From positions 1 through 64,000 of the IMG/VR virus record IMGVR_UViG_3300009702_000026: a stretch of 64,000 nt of DNA; one strand, given 5' to 3'. This stretch comes from a virus. How positions within the stretch are numbered: position 1 is the first letter of the stretch; every line of letters starts with the position of its first letter. The translations under genes were made by a program, and so were the position numbers. Shown here one piece after another: positions 15,393 to 24,012 of this stretch. A model generated the notes under the pieces. It was not told the DNA's origin. It saw only the letters and a list, made by a program, of their open reading frames with translations, and ran no database searches.

Positions 15393-16244
15393 ATGCTCAA
15401 AGGAACAGCTCTCTACATTCGGCGCTACTCGAAGAAACGCCACGGCACCCCGAAGCAGCTCGCGAAGAAGTTCGCCGACCATGGCGCGAGCTGGGTCGCG
15501 ATCGGGGGCCCTTGGCATGAGAAGCGCGGGAACAAGATCAGTACGGGCGTTATGAACTCCCCCGAGACCTGCAAGAAACTGTGCGACGCCTTCTACGAGA
15601 AGGACGTTGACCCGTTCATCTGGGGCTACCCCTGGCAGGGCACTGAGGAGAAGTTCGCCGACCAAATGGATGCGTGCGCCGGAGAGTACAACCTGGGACT
15701 GCTCGATCCCGAGCTGGGTAGCAACCCCCAGCGCGCGTCGAAGGGCCTGGGGAAGCGATGGGCCGACGCGCACGCGGAGAAGGTCGTCAAACTCATGGCC
15801 GAGCGGTTCGCAGGAGGGATCGTCGGACTGAGCACCTACGGGTCGGGGGTGCGTATGGGGTTCTTCCCCCTCTACGCATTCGCCAAGGCCCTCGCAAAGC
15901 ACTTCCCAGGCGCAGCCTTTCTCGGGGGCCAGACCTACACGAATGACGCCAGTGTCGATCCGAGCATCGCGGACTTCTTGAAGGCCATCGAGAAGTGCGG
16001 CGGCCTCGACGTGCTCCAGCTCGTTCCGAACTTCGGGACCTACAAGCGCGTGACCCGAGGGGGCAAGCGGCGAGCCGTCGCGAAAACGGGCCCGGAGCTG
16101 TACAGCCACTTCGGCGAGTTCATCGACGAGGGCGAACCGGTTCACGCCATGATCGGTTGGGCTGAAAACTTCATGAACGCTGAACTGTGGCGAGTTTTCG
16201 CCCGAATGAGCGAGCAGATCGACCGCGGCGCATGTAGCCTGTAA
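15393..16244 (+). CDS. Candidate TIM-barrel glycosidase / endolysin-like protein
   Basis: A 283-residue protein with a GGAGG site before ATG 15393. Its alternation of strands and helices (WVAIGGPW, DPFIWGYPW, YNLGLLDPELGS, GIVGLSTYGSG, GAAFLGGQTY, LDVLQLVPNFG, HAMIGWAENF) fits a (beta/alpha)8 barrel, with acidic residues at strand ends (LLDPELG) as in glycoside-hydrolase-like lysins. It begins a new unit after a terminator and lies among non-virion genes. I cannot name a family with confidence; a peptidoglycan hydrolase is one reading, a sugar-binding barrel another. Confidence 0.6.
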   Translation: MLKGTALYIRRYSKKRHGTPKQLAKKFADHGASWVAIGGPWHEKRGNKISTGVMNSPETCKKLCDAFYEKDVDPFIWGYPWQGTEEKFADQMDACAGEYNLGLLDPELGSNPQRASKGLGKRWADAHAEKVVKLMAERFAGGIVGLSTYGSGVRMGFFPLYAFAKALAKHFPGAAFLGGQTYTNDASVDPSIADFLKAIEKCGGLDVLQLVPNFGTYKRVTRGGKRRAVAKTGPELYSHFGEFIDEGEPVHAMIGWAENFMNAELWRVFARMSEQIDRGACSL

Positions 16245-16281
16245 CCCGTCGGAATCGCCGGGGTTCTGGCATATATTTGGC

Positions 16282-16338
16282 TTGAGCCCTAAGGGTCTTC
16301 ATGTTACAGTAGTCCCTATATGCGGGATGCTTCCCGCA
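16282..16338 (+). promoter_or_regulatory. Promoter P5 with leader hairpin
   Basis: TTGAGC 16282-16287, 17 bases, TACAGT 16305-16310. Perfect 7-bp hairpin at 16321-16338 (TGCGGGA, loop TGCT, TCCCGCA), then GGGAG and ATG 16351. It lies in the ~105-base gap after 15393-16244. Confidence 0.85.
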
Positions 16339-16350
16339 GGGAGACTGCAC

Positions 16351-17169
16351 ATGACGATCCGAGTACCACAACCCCCCGAGAAGCACGGCTACTTGCACCC
16401 CGCGAGTGCCTTCGGCTTCATGTCCGCTGACGGCCGCTGGTGGTCTTATGTCAAGCTGTGGATGACCTGCAACTTCCCACCTGCGGGGAAAGCTACTGAC
16501 ACGTATCTGATGCCGAGTGTGATCGACGCACTGCGGCTGAAGTTCGCCTTCAACCACGACATCCGGAAGGCCTTGGTCGGCACGGGCAAGACGGAGATCC
16601 GATCGGGCAAGAAGGGTCAGGATCACTGGCTCGGCCACGCGCTGATGCAGATCAGGCGCGAGTTCCAGTCGGGCGACTGGGCACTGACTGTGCCCTGGAC
16701 GCCGTTCACCGAGGCGACCTTCCAACAATCCACGACGGATCAACTCGTCCGGACGGCGCACGGCGAGGGCTACGTGGGCGTATTCCTGAACAGCCGCTAT
16801 CAGGTAGTGATCTCGCAAGAGCGCGTCGAGGGCTTCTCCGGTCCGGTCGACCACCTCTCGATCAAGCGCTGGGACAAGGCGCCAGCGCGAGATTGGCGAG
16901 AGATGCAGCGCATCAAGAACACGCTGTGCGGGAAGAGCCGCGAAGCGTGCGAGCTGTACCCCGCCGAGGATCGACTCGTAGATACCGCCAACCAATATCA
17001 CTTGTGGGTGCTGCCACCGAAGACGAGGTTCCCCTTCGGCTTCTCCGAGCGTCTGGTCGTCAAGGAGGGCGAGGGGATGCTCGCACCCGGCTCGAAGCAA
17101 CGGGAGTTCGAGGCGGCCCCTGAGGACGCCCTCACGCCCGAGGAGCTGGACACCAAGGCGCTGGGCTGA
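16351..17169 (+). CDS. DUF7694-like protein
   Basis: A 272-residue protein. ATG 16351 fits the GGAG site and promoter P5; an in-frame TTG at 16282 would lie in the -35 box. Residues ~145-230 contain the family landmarks YQVVISQE, HLSIKRWDKAPARDWREMQRIKN, and ELYPAEDRLVDTANQYHLWV, which I associate with DUF7694, an uncharacterised phage/bacterial domain. The N-terminal ~135 residues are a separate alpha/beta region. The C terminus is acidic and disordered. No catalytic residues can be assigned. Confidence 0.75.
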   Translation: MTIRVPQPPEKHGYLHPASAFGFMSADGRWWSYVKLWMTCNFPPAGKATDTYLMPSVIDALRLKFAFNHDIRKALVGTGKTEIRSGKKGQDHWLGHALMQIRREFQSGDWALTVPWTPFTEATFQQSTTDQLVRTAHGEGYVGVFLNSRYQVVISQERVEGFSGPVDHLSIKRWDKAPARDWREMQRIKNTLCGKSREACELYPAEDRLVDTANQYHLWVLPPKTRFPFGFSERLVVKEGEGMLAPGSKQREFEAAPEDALTPEELDTKALG

Positions 17170-17585
17170 TGGGAGGGTTCTCCTTCCGTAGCCTCCGGAG
17201 CGGCCCCATCGCCTGGACGACCGTCGGGCTCCAACAGCGGCGCCTCGTGCTCGAAGCGATGGTGGCCTCGGGTGCCGGCTGGGAGGTCTCCGGGGAGTCC
17301 TGCCCCGAGTGCATGTACGCTCACGTTACGCGCGCAAGCGCACTCAAGGCGCTGGAGAAGGCGAGGCTTCACGCCTTTCGCAACCCTACCTTCCTCGCAG
17401 ATGATCCGGTCGCATGGAAGAGCGGGAAATCTTCTCGCGAGGTGTTCTTCGAGATCCTCAAGGTGCTCCTCGAAGAGCTGGCCGCGATCGAGGATGAGGT
17501 GATCGTGATCGAGGACGACTACCTCCACTGCACACACCCGAAGATGACATCGCCGAAGGATCGGCGAAGGAGCAAGAAGCGATGA
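17169..17585 (+). CDS. Hypothetical protein
   Basis: A 138-residue protein whose ATG overlaps the preceding TGA. Helix-rich with a CPECMYAHV motif near residue 43 and a basic C terminus (SPKDRRRSKKR). Unrecognised. Part of the P5 operon reaching at least to 18699 through four-base overlaps. Confidence 0.65.
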   Translation: MGGFSFRSLRSGPIAWTTVGLQQRRLVLEAMVASGAGWEVSGESCPECMYAHVTRASALKALEKARLHAFRNPTFLADDPVAWKSGKSSREVFFEILKVLLEELAAIEDEVIVIEDDYLHCTHPKMTSPKDRRRSKKR

Positions 17586-18073
17586 ATACCTACACAACCG
17601 AGATGGTGGTCGAAGAGGTCGAGCCCGACCGAGAGAGGCTGCTGGAGGACCTCGTAGATGCGGAGGTCCCCTCGTTCCTCAAGTCCCTTGCGCCGTTCCA
17701 GGATGCCTGGTGCGCAGGGGGCTGGCTGCGCGCGAAGCTGGTCGCGAACGACTGCCCCGAAGAGCGCGTCAGGCGCATCGTCTTCGAGCACGGTCAGCGG
17801 TCCTTCCATGACAACCCCTACACGTGCGCAGCGACGATGTTCAACGCCTTCGTCGAGGGGACTCTCCAGGAGCGGCCCGGGGATGAGCTGGCCCTGGAGC
17901 TGATTGGGCACCACATCGAGCGGCAAGGGGATGCCCTCGTGCTCAAGGTCGGGAGCCCCGAAGTCAAAGCTCGGCTGGAGGAACTGATCGACCGGCTCAA
18001 GGGTCTATCGCCTGAGGAGGTGGAAGCGGAGAAGGAACGCATGGCCCGAGAGTTCGGATTCAAGATCCCATGA
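17582..18073 (+). CDS. Hypothetical protein
   Basis: A 163-residue acidic helical protein with cysteines scattered (DAWCAGGWLRAKLVANDCPEERV). Four-base overlaps at both ends. Its C terminus (LKGLSPEEVEAEKERMAREFGFKIP) is a charged helix. No family recognised. Confidence 0.65.
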   Translation: MNTYTTEMVVEEVEPDRERLLEDLVDAEVPSFLKSLAPFQDAWCAGGWLRAKLVANDCPEERVRRIVFEHGQRSFHDNPYTCAATMFNAFVEGTLQERPGDELALELIGHHIERQGDALVLKVGSPEVKARLEELIDRLKGLSPEEVEAEKERMAREFGFKIP

Positions 18074-18699
18074 CCCCGGAACCGAAGCTGACCACCGCAC
18101 CCACCGCGGAGGTGCTGGAGAGCTTTCCTGGGCTCATCGCGTTGCAGGTGATCTACGAGACCCATGTGTACGGCTGCACCAAGTGCGGCCTGCACGAAGG
18201 GCGCACGAAGATCGTCTTCGGCTCAGGCAACAGCGAGGGGCCTCCGATCGCTTTCGTGGGCGAGGGCCCCGGCAAAGCGGAGGACGAATCGGGCCACCCC
18301 TTTGTTGGCGCGTCGGGAGAGCTGCTCACGAAGATGATCGAGGCGATGGGACTGGCGCGGGGCGAGGTCTACCTCTGCAACTCCGTGGCGTGCCGACCCC
18401 CGGGCAATCGGAACCCCTCGAAGGTTGAGCTTGCAGCGTGCTGGCCAGTGATGGCCTCGCAGCTCAGGACGGTCCGGCCCCAGGTCATCGTGGCGCTGGG
18501 CTCGACCGCCTGTCGCCAGCTCCTCCAGACGTCCTCGGGGGTAGGCGACCTGCGAAGGGCCTGGCACACCTGGGATGGAATCCCCGTCCGCGCGACGTAC
18601 CATCCGGCCTACCTGCTCAGGAAGCCAGAGATGAAGGCCCGGGCCTGGACCGACATGAAGGTGGTGCTGGCCAAGCTCGGACGGGAGATCCCTACATGA
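18070..18699 (+). CDS. Family 4 uracil-DNA glycosylase (Fe-S type)
   Basis: A 209-residue protein of the UDG superfamily, family 4. Motif 1 reads GEGPGKAEDESGHPFVGASG (active-site loop with the catalytic E/D region), motif 3 is HPAYLL. The four [4Fe-4S] ligands are placed as in the family: C36 and C39 (CTKC), C108 in VACRPPGNRNP, and C124 in LAACWP. Such enzymes excise uracil from DNA. In a phage with its own polymerase I, it could repair cytosine deamination. It sits in the P5 operon, coupled to 17582-18073 by an ATGA overlap. Confidence 0.92.
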   Translation: MTPEPKLTTAPTAEVLESFPGLIALQVIYETHVYGCTKCGLHEGRTKIVFGSGNSEGPPIAFVGEGPGKAEDESGHPFVGASGELLTKMIEAMGLARGEVYLCNSVACRPPGNRNPSKVELAACWPVMASQLRTVRPQVIVALGSTACRQLLQTSSGVGDLRRAWHTWDGIPVRATYHPAYLLRKPEMKARAWTDMKVVLAKLGREIPT

Positions 18700-18720
18700 G
18701 ACGCATTGTGGCTGGCAGCT

Positions 18721-18972
18721 ATGCCCCGTATAGTCAATCCCGTGGACGAACCGAAACGATGTGTCGTGTGTGGGAAGGCAATCCGAGCCAGGCAGCGTGC
18801 CTACCGAATCTCCACAGGGGCGATGAAGCCTCGGGGCTTCGGCGAGCGGGCTCTCTGGGGCTTCGCGCACCATGCGTGCTTCGCGCAGGCGGTGGACTCT
18901 CCCAACGCGGTGCTCTCCGAGCTGAAGCGAGCCGCCGCTAGTGAGCCGGGAGCTGGAGCAGCTACGGGCTGA
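18721..18972 (+). CDS. Small zinc-binding protein
   Basis: A protein of about 83 residues if started at ATG 18721. RCVVCGKAI (CxxC) near residue 11 and HHACFAQ 30 residues later form a CxxC...HxxC metal site. The rest is basic. Among three overlapping frames here this is the one with a recognisable motif. It overlaps the next gene by 32 bases. Function unknown. Confidence 0.6.
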   Translation: MPRIVNPVDEPKRCVVCGKAIRARQRAYRISTGAMKPRGFGERALWGFAHHACFAQAVDSPNAVLSELKRAAASEPGAGAATG

Positions 18973-19150
18973 CCTCGAAGCCTCTGGACTCAAGCCCGGC
19001 AGTCCTGCGTTCGAGCGCGAGGAATGCCGTCAGAAGGTCGAGATGTGCAAGGCCCGGCAAGGGGTTCACTCGTGCTGGGACTGCCGGGCCTTCGACCACT
19101 GCAAGCTGATCAAGGCGCACCTGAGAAATCTCCACAATGTCCGTCCGTAG
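18941..19150 (+). CDS. Small cysteine-containing protein
   Basis: A 69-residue protein from GTG 18941. It has four cysteines in CRQKVEMCKA and SCWDCRAFDHC, possibly one metal site. Helical N terminus. Overlaps both neighbours. Not recognised. Confidence 0.5.
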   Translation: MSRELEQLRADLEASGLKPGSPAFEREECRQKVEMCKARQGVHSCWDCRAFDHCKLIKAHLRNLHNVRP

Positions 19151-19427
19151 AAAAATCATCGAGATGCCGAAGGTCCTCCCCCTGGAGGACTCCGTCCTGC
19201 TCCTCGAAGTCGCCCGCTCGCTGGTAGACCACCCAGCGGAGGTGAAGGTCCATCGCGAGGACAACCCGACGTACAAGACACTCACGCTCACGCTCGATGT
19301 CCTCCCAGCCGACCGAGGGAGAGTCATCGGAAGGAAGGGGCGGACGATCTCAGCGATCCGGAACCTGTTCTCAGCCATCGGGCTGATGGACGGGCGGCGA
19401 GTCCTCATCAAACTGCGGGAGGATTGA
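19137..19427 (+). CDS. KH-domain RNA-binding protein, KhpA-like
   Basis: A 96-residue single KH domain. LPLEDSVLLLEVARSLVDHPAEVKV is followed by a strand pair and the GxxG loop in RVIGRKGRTISAIRNLF (G65-R-K-G68), then a final strand GRRVLIKLRED. Order and length match bacterial KhpA, a small protein that binds RNA, often with KhpB, and affects many transcripts. A phage copy could stabilise or regulate phage mRNAs. It ends within the -35 box of promoter P6, and precedes a hairpin-leader gene. Confidence 0.85.
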   Translation: MSVRRKIIEMPKVLPLEDSVLLLEVARSLVDHPAEVKVHREDNPTYKTLTLTLDVLPADRGRVIGRKGRTISAIRNLFSAIGLMDGRRVLIKLRED

Positions 19428-19481
19428 CTAGCCGGAGACTATTTGGTACGACAAGGAATCAGGTCGGGCTCGACGAGTCCG
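19424..19481 (+). promoter_or_regulatory. Promoter P6 with leader hairpin
   Basis: TTGACT 19424-19429, 17 bases, TACGAC 19447-19452. Hairpin 19465-19481 (CGGGCTC, loop GAC, GAGTCCG, one wobble), followed by AAGGAGA before ATG 19494. Confidence 0.85.
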
Positions 19482-19493
19482 AAGGAGACAGAC

Positions 19494-20072
19494 ATGTACG
19501 AAGCGATCGAAGAATGGATGGACGCTGAGCTGCACCCGTTGGTAACGGGGCACGCGATGACCGGCGACCTACGAGACATGGGCGAGGAAGAGATCCTCCA
19601 AGCCTGGACACTGCTCCGCTGTGCGGGCGACTTCATCGCGAAGCGCCTGGACGAGATTCGAGCTGTGCTGCTCAAGGAGGCCGCGGAGTTCGGTCAGGAC
19701 ACGGACAAGGGCGGGCAGCGACTCTACGTGGGCCGACATCTGGTGCTGCGCGAGAAGCGCGTGGCGAAGCTGCCGGAGGCCGACAAGTTCAAAGCGCTCA
19801 TGGAGACGGCTGGTCTGAAGTTGGACCAGGCGTACACCAAGAAGACGACGACGGTTCTCGACCCCTCGAAGATCGAGAACCTGATCAACTTGGGCAAGCT
19901 CAACACCAAGGCCGTAGACAAGATCAAGAAGGTCACATGGGCCCTGCGTGTGAAGCCCGACCCAGACCTGGAGACGGTGCTTGACGAGGCGTTCGGTCCT
20001 GGTGAAGACAAGCTGCCTGACGTGCAGCCGCGAGCAAAGCGCTCCACCGCGGAGGGGGGTCGTAAGTCATGA
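19494..20072 (+). CDS. Hypothetical protein
   Basis: A 192-residue, mostly helical protein from ATG 19494. Residues 20-70 (LRDMGEEEILQAWTLLRCAGDFIAKRLDEIRAVLL) form long helices; then a strand pair (QRLYVGRHLVLREKRVAKLPEADKFKALMETAGL) and a conserved-looking KKTTTVLDPSKIENLINLGKLN. The tail is basic and disordered. Unrecognised. First gene after P6 and coupled to the next by ATGA. Confidence 0.65.
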   Translation: MYEAIEEWMDAELHPLVTGHAMTGDLRDMGEEEILQAWTLLRCAGDFIAKRLDEIRAVLLKEAAEFGQDTDKGGQRLYVGRHLVLREKRVAKLPEADKFKALMETAGLKLDQAYTKKTTTVLDPSKIENLINLGKLNTKAVDKIKKVTWALRVKPDPDLETVLDEAFGPGEDKLPDVQPRAKRSTAEGGRKS

Positions 20073-20785
20073 CCGACCAAGAAACCCCGGACCTCCTCAA
20101 GATGATCGAAGCTCTCCGCGCTGCGGGCGTTCCGATCCCCGACGACGCCAACCCTGTCCAGCTCCTCACAGCCCTGCTCGCGGCAAAGGCCGAGCAGAAG
20201 GGGGAGGACTCCTGGACTCACTGGGAGGGCTTCCCCAGCCTCCTCGGGGATGACTTCCCGATCGTCCTCCTCGATGACATGATGAAGAACGAGTACCTCC
20301 CCAAGTTCCGACGCAATCTCTTGGAGCACGGGTCGTTGCAGCCCGTCGGCTTCGTCTTCGCCCGGCACGCCCCTTACAGCCCCACCCGGAGGGTGAAGCT
20401 GGGGCAGGCCCGTCACATCATCCTCGGGGCCCAGGGGTCCTTTGAGCCGGAAGAGAAGCAGAAGTTCGCGCACGCCCTGAAGCTGCTCGCATGGAAGACC
20501 GACGCGGCGGCCGTGGTCTTTGGATGCGAGGCCTGGATGTTGAAGCGCGTCGAGGCCGAAATGGCTGAGGAGTATGAGGGCCGCCTCGACGAGCACCCTA
20601 ATCGCATCGAGGTGATCATGGTCCACTACGAGCGCGAGCGTGAGTGTGCCTACTACACCGCGCAGATCCATCGAGACGGGGAGGGCAACATCGACCACCT
20701 AGACGACTGGGAGTGCCAACCAGAGGCCTCGCAGGCTACGGGCCGTTTCACCCACTTCATGCTCCAGAACGAGGTGCGACCGTGA
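20069..20785 (+). CDS. Hypothetical protein
   Basis: A 238-residue alpha/beta protein. No motif recognised. Notable stretches are WTHWEGFPSLLGDDFPIVLLDDMM and VVFGCEAWMLKRVEAEMAEEYEGRLDEHPNRIEVIMVHYE, which suggest a small enzyme-like or binding fold. It is sandwiched between 19494-20072 and the MoxR-type ATPase with four-base overlaps, so it may serve the MoxR-VWA system, but nothing in sequence proves it. Confidence 0.65.
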   Translation: MTDQETPDLLKMIEALRAAGVPIPDDANPVQLLTALLAAKAEQKGEDSWTHWEGFPSLLGDDFPIVLLDDMMKNEYLPKFRRNLLEHGSLQPVGFVFARHAPYSPTRRVKLGQARHIILGAQGSFEPEEKQKFAHALKLLAWKTDAAAVVFGCEAWMLKRVEAEMAEEYEGRLDEHPNRIEVIMVHYERERECAYYTAQIHRDGEGNIDHLDDWECQPEASQATGRFTHFMLQNEVRP

Positions 20786-21603
20786 TCACCATCGAACGGC
20801 TCCAGGCGGAGGACTTCACGCCCGACACCTCCCTGACCTACATCGACACGAACCAGCTCTATCCGATCTTCGACAAGCTCGCGTTCCGGGCGAACGTCAT
20901 CCTGGTTGGACCGAAGGGCATCGCGAAGACGCTCAGCATCGCCTCATGGGCTGCGCAGCGTAGTTGCCCGATCCTCACGTTCGACTGCTCGGAGGACGTG
21001 CGGCGTAGCCACCTGATCGGGAACTACATCTTGCGCGGGGACGAGACGCCGTTCGTGCTCGGACCCCTGACCACGGCGATCGAGATCGCGAACGAGCGGG
21101 GGGAGTGCATCCTCTGCCTTGAGGAGATCAACGCCCTGACACCGCAGATGCAGAAGGTGCTCAACCCCCTCGGCGACTTCCGGCGACGCATCGAGGTGCC
21201 GGAGTGCAGCAAGGTCTTCCGCCTGCGTGAGGACGCGCGGCTCTGGCTCTGCGGCACGATGAACACTTCGGTCTACGGGGGCGTGTACGAGTTGAACGAG
21301 GACCTCAAGAGCCGCTTCCGAATGGTCCCTCTCAACTACCCGACCAAGAAAGCTGAGGAGGCGATCATCGCGGAGGTCGTAAAGGCCTCGACGGTTCCGA
21401 AGGCGACCATCAAGTCGATCCTCACGCTCGCGCACGAGACTCGGCAGAAGAGCCTCGACTACGCACTGTCCACGCGCGACGTGGTGCAGATCATCGAGGA
21501 CATCGAGGCCTCGGACTTGGACACGGCGCTGCGCTTGGCGAGCGGCAAGTTCGAGGGCCAGGACCGGGACGTGTTCCTCAAGCGCGCGAAGTCGACCTTC
21601 TGA
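20782..21603 (+). CDS. MoxR/CobS-like AAA+ ATPase
   Basis: A 273-residue protein from GTG 20782 (GTGA overlap with the preceding stop); the upstream in-frame codons lie in the previous gene. Walker A is GPKGIAKT near residue 42, Walker B is CLCLEEINALTPQMQ, and ELNEDLKSRFRMVPL carries the arginine-finger segment. This is the layout of MoxR-family ATPases, including CobS. Such proteins act with a VWA-domain partner, encoded immediately downstream, to remodel or insert metal into a target. Phage-borne CobS/CobT-like pairs are known in other large phages with no proven target. Confidence 0.88.
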   Translation: MITIERLQAEDFTPDTSLTYIDTNQLYPIFDKLAFRANVILVGPKGIAKTLSIASWAAQRSCPILTFDCSEDVRRSHLIGNYILRGDETPFVLGPLTTAIEIANERGECILCLEEINALTPQMQKVLNPLGDFRRRIEVPECSKVFRLREDARLWLCGTMNTSVYGGVYELNEDLKSRFRMVPLNYPTKKAEEAIIAEVVKASTVPKATIKSILTLAHETRQKSLDYALSTRDVVQIIEDIEASDLDTALRLASGKFEGQDRDVFLKRAKSTF

Positions 21604-21604
21604 G

Positions 21605-23530
21605 ATGGCAGGCGCGTCCGAGAAGGCGCTGGCCTACAAGACGGTAGAGATCTTCGCGGGCATCACCGGCCGAAAGCTCTACTTGAAGGACGGGTCAGTC
21701 CCCAAGACGAACGGGTGGGTCATCGAGGTCCCCATGAGGGACCCCGACATGTACACCCTCGTGGAGCACGAAATCAGTCACCCGCTGTTCGGCTCCGATC
21801 CCACTGCCAAGGCGCTCTTCGTCGAGGAGTACTCCAGGAAGATTACCCTCGTGGCTGCGCGGCGCGAAGTCCACCTCAATCGTCGATCGCTGCGAGTCGC
21901 ACTCAACCTCTTCGTGGGCATCCTCGAAGACGAGCGGGTGATCTCCCTCTGGGGCTTGCTCTACCGCGGCTCCGAGCGACGCCTTCGCGAGATGGCAGCG
22001 ACGGACACGGAGACGCAGCTCCCGCACGCACACGAGAACCTAGTCAGCCAGTTCGCGGCAATCGCGGGGGGCCACGACCCGGGAGAGGGCAAGCTCCGGC
22101 GATTCGAGCCCTACTTCCGGGAGGCTCTTCGCAAGGTCCACCTGCGGGACTTCACGGCGACGCTGATCACGGCCAAGTGGCTGGTCACGATGCTTGTGTC
22201 GGAAGTCATTCGGCAGAGCCGGGGCGAACCGCCGCCCAAGGACGGCGACTCCTTCGACGGTGCGAGCCCGGCACCGGGCCTGGGGCCCCCTGAGAGCGGC
22301 TCTGAGGGCTCCCAGGCTCTATCAGACCCGGATACCGCTCAGGAGGACGAGGACGGCCCTGGAGGCCACGGAGAGGGTCCCTGGCAGCCTCCCGAGGTGA
22401 AGGCCAGCGCGGATGAGCGCACAGAGGCCCTCCAGAGCATGGTGGACCAGCTCGGAGCAGCCCCGCGCCAGCTCCGTGAGCGCTTCGATGACTTCGAGGA
22501 ATCCAAGTACAAGAACCGGTGGGCGGAGCAGGAAGCAAAGCGCAAGGCGAAGCGTGCGATGGACGCCTCGGTCAAGGATGGAGACCAGCTCGAACGCAAG
22601 CTCGAACAGTCCCGCGCGAAGATGCGGGAGATCATCCATCGGGTGCGCACGGCGACCGCCAACGTCGAGATCCAAGACGACCGCATTCGGCGCGAAGCCT
22701 TCGCCAAGGTGACCTTCACTGACATCCGGCCTGAAGACATCACGACGGAGGTCCGCATGTCGGTCGAGGATGAGGACACGGTGCGGCGACTGTGCGCGAT
22801 GTTCATCCGCGTCATGGGCCGGAGGAAATCGGTGCTCGATCACCAGGGCATGGCGATCGACATACCGGCTTACATCGAGCGCCGACTGACCCACACCGCG
22901 CTGCCCGTTTTCAAGTCGGAGGGCTCCGGTCGGGGCTTCAAGGCGCTCGTCCTGATCGACCGCAGCTCCTCGATGTCGGGGGCTCGCACGAAGCAGGCGG
23001 AGCGAGCTTGTCGAATCGTCTCCCGTGCGCTCGACTTCCCGTTCGTCGAGACCTGCATCTGGGGGTTTCAGGGCCTTGGCAGAAACGAAGTCGGAATCAC
23101 CCGCTTCGAGAAGGGGGTCGAGGTCTTCGACACGTCGAAGAGCCGCGTGAAGGGGTTCACGCCACTGCACATCGCCATGCGTGTGGCTGCGAACTTCCTC
23201 CAAGAGGGGAACGAGGTGAAGCAGCTCATCGTGATCTCCGACGGCTTCCCGACCCACGTCTCGACCCGAGGGCTGTCCAGCACCAAGGCCCTGATCAACT
23301 TCGTGCGCACGGAGGTGTACCGTGCGCGAAGGCTGGGCATCCATGTCACCGGCGTCATGATCGGTACGGACTCGGCTCGGGGAGGGGTGAGAGGCGAGGT
23401 CTCTCCAGCCATGATGCGTAGGATGTTCGGAGGGACGAGGTACTGGCGCCTCATGGGAGGGCGCAATCTCAATCAAGGGCTCGTGCAGCTCGTCTCGCAG
23501 TCCTTCGTGGACTATCTGAGATCGCCATGA
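21605..23530 (+). CDS. VWA-domain protein, CobT-like partner of MoxR ATPase
   Basis: A 641-residue protein starting one base after the MoxR gene stop. The N-terminal ~200 residues contain HEISHPLFGSD and VGILEDERV, a pair that resembles the HE-x-x-H ... N/LED arrangement of CobT-like metallopeptidase-derived domains. Residues ~220-265 are an acidic, proline-rich linker. Residues ~440-641 form a VWA domain: VLIDRSSSMSGARTK (MIDAS DxSxS), GFTPLHIAMRVA (threonine), VISDGFPTH (aspartate). Typically binds the ATPase. The target in this phage is unknown. Confidence 0.88.
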   Translation: MAGASEKALAYKTVEIFAGITGRKLYLKDGSVPKTNGWVIEVPMRDPDMYTLVEHEISHPLFGSDPTAKALFVEEYSRKITLVAARREVHLNRRSLRVALNLFVGILEDERVISLWGLLYRGSERRLREMAATDTETQLPHAHENLVSQFAAIAGGHDPGEGKLRRFEPYFREALRKVHLRDFTATLITAKWLVTMLVSEVIRQSRGEPPPKDGDSFDGASPAPGLGPPESGSEGSQALSDPDTAQEDEDGPGGHGEGPWQPPEVKASADERTEALQSMVDQLGAAPRQLRERFDDFEESKYKNRWAEQEAKRKAKRAMDASVKDGDQLERKLEQSRAKMREIIHRVRTATANVEIQDDRIRREAFAKVTFTDIRPEDITTEVRMSVEDEDTVRRLCAMFIRVMGRRKSVLDHQGMAIDIPAYIERRLTHTALPVFKSEGSGRGFKALVLIDRSSSMSGARTKQAERACRIVSRALDFPFVETCIWGFQGLGRNEVGITRFEKGVEVFDTSKSRVKGFTPLHIAMRVAANFLQEGNEVKQLIVISDGFPTHVSTRGLSSTKALINFVRTEVYRARRLGIHVTGVMIGTDSARGGVRGEVSPAMMRRMFGGTRYWRLMGGRNLNQGLVQLVSQSFVDYLRSP

Positions 23531-24012
23531 GTGGCAGGCGTGCGGCCCGGCCGCTCGTTTACGAGGGGCCGAAGGGGTTGTGCGGTTGCTGCGATCGGAA
23601 GACGGAGATCGCCATCGGCTCCACCGGGGGTGAGCCCTCCTTGGCAACGTGGATAGTCGCGGAGGAAACCCTGCGAGTCGTCTACTCGGGCATAGGCCCC
23701 CTCATCCGCTCGAAGCAGACCAAGGACGGGCGGACCCGCTACTACCTCTACGACCCTCAGGCGTTCATGACCGGGCGCCCGATCCGAAGGAACAAGCTCT
23801 ACTTCGTCGAAGGCGACGAGGGCAGCATCGCAGGACCGTTTGGCCCAGAAGGGCTCAAGGTCTTCTTCGGTCAGGTCGGCCGTGACGACCAACGCATCTA
23901 CGTGGTCTCGACAACCCATCGAAGCCTCAGCATCATTCGCAACTCCCCCCTCCAGCACTCGACTACCGAGGCGCTGGACGCCGTGGAGGGGGACGGAGAG
24001 GACCTGTACTGA
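23527..24012 (+). CDS. Hypothetical protein downstream of MoxR-VWA pair
   Basis: A 161-residue protein in ATGA overlap with the VWA gene. Beta-rich with a GLCGCCDRKTEIAIGS start. It could be the third component of the MoxR-VWA system; no family seen. Confidence 0.6.
   Translation: MSGRRAARPLVYEGPKGLCGCCDRKTEIAIGSTGGEPSLATWIVAEETLRVVYSGIGPLIRSKQTKDGRTRYYLYDPQAFMTGRPIRRNKLYFVEGDEGSIAGPFGPEGLKVFFGQVGRDDQRIYVVSTTHRSLSIIRNSPLQHSTTEALDAVEGDGEDLY

Noticed and set aside
18703-18731. TTGTGG with TATAGT at 17 bases near 18705
   Set aside because: It lies across the start region of 18721-18972 and would leave the assigned start outside the transcript; no hairpin or ribosome site follows.
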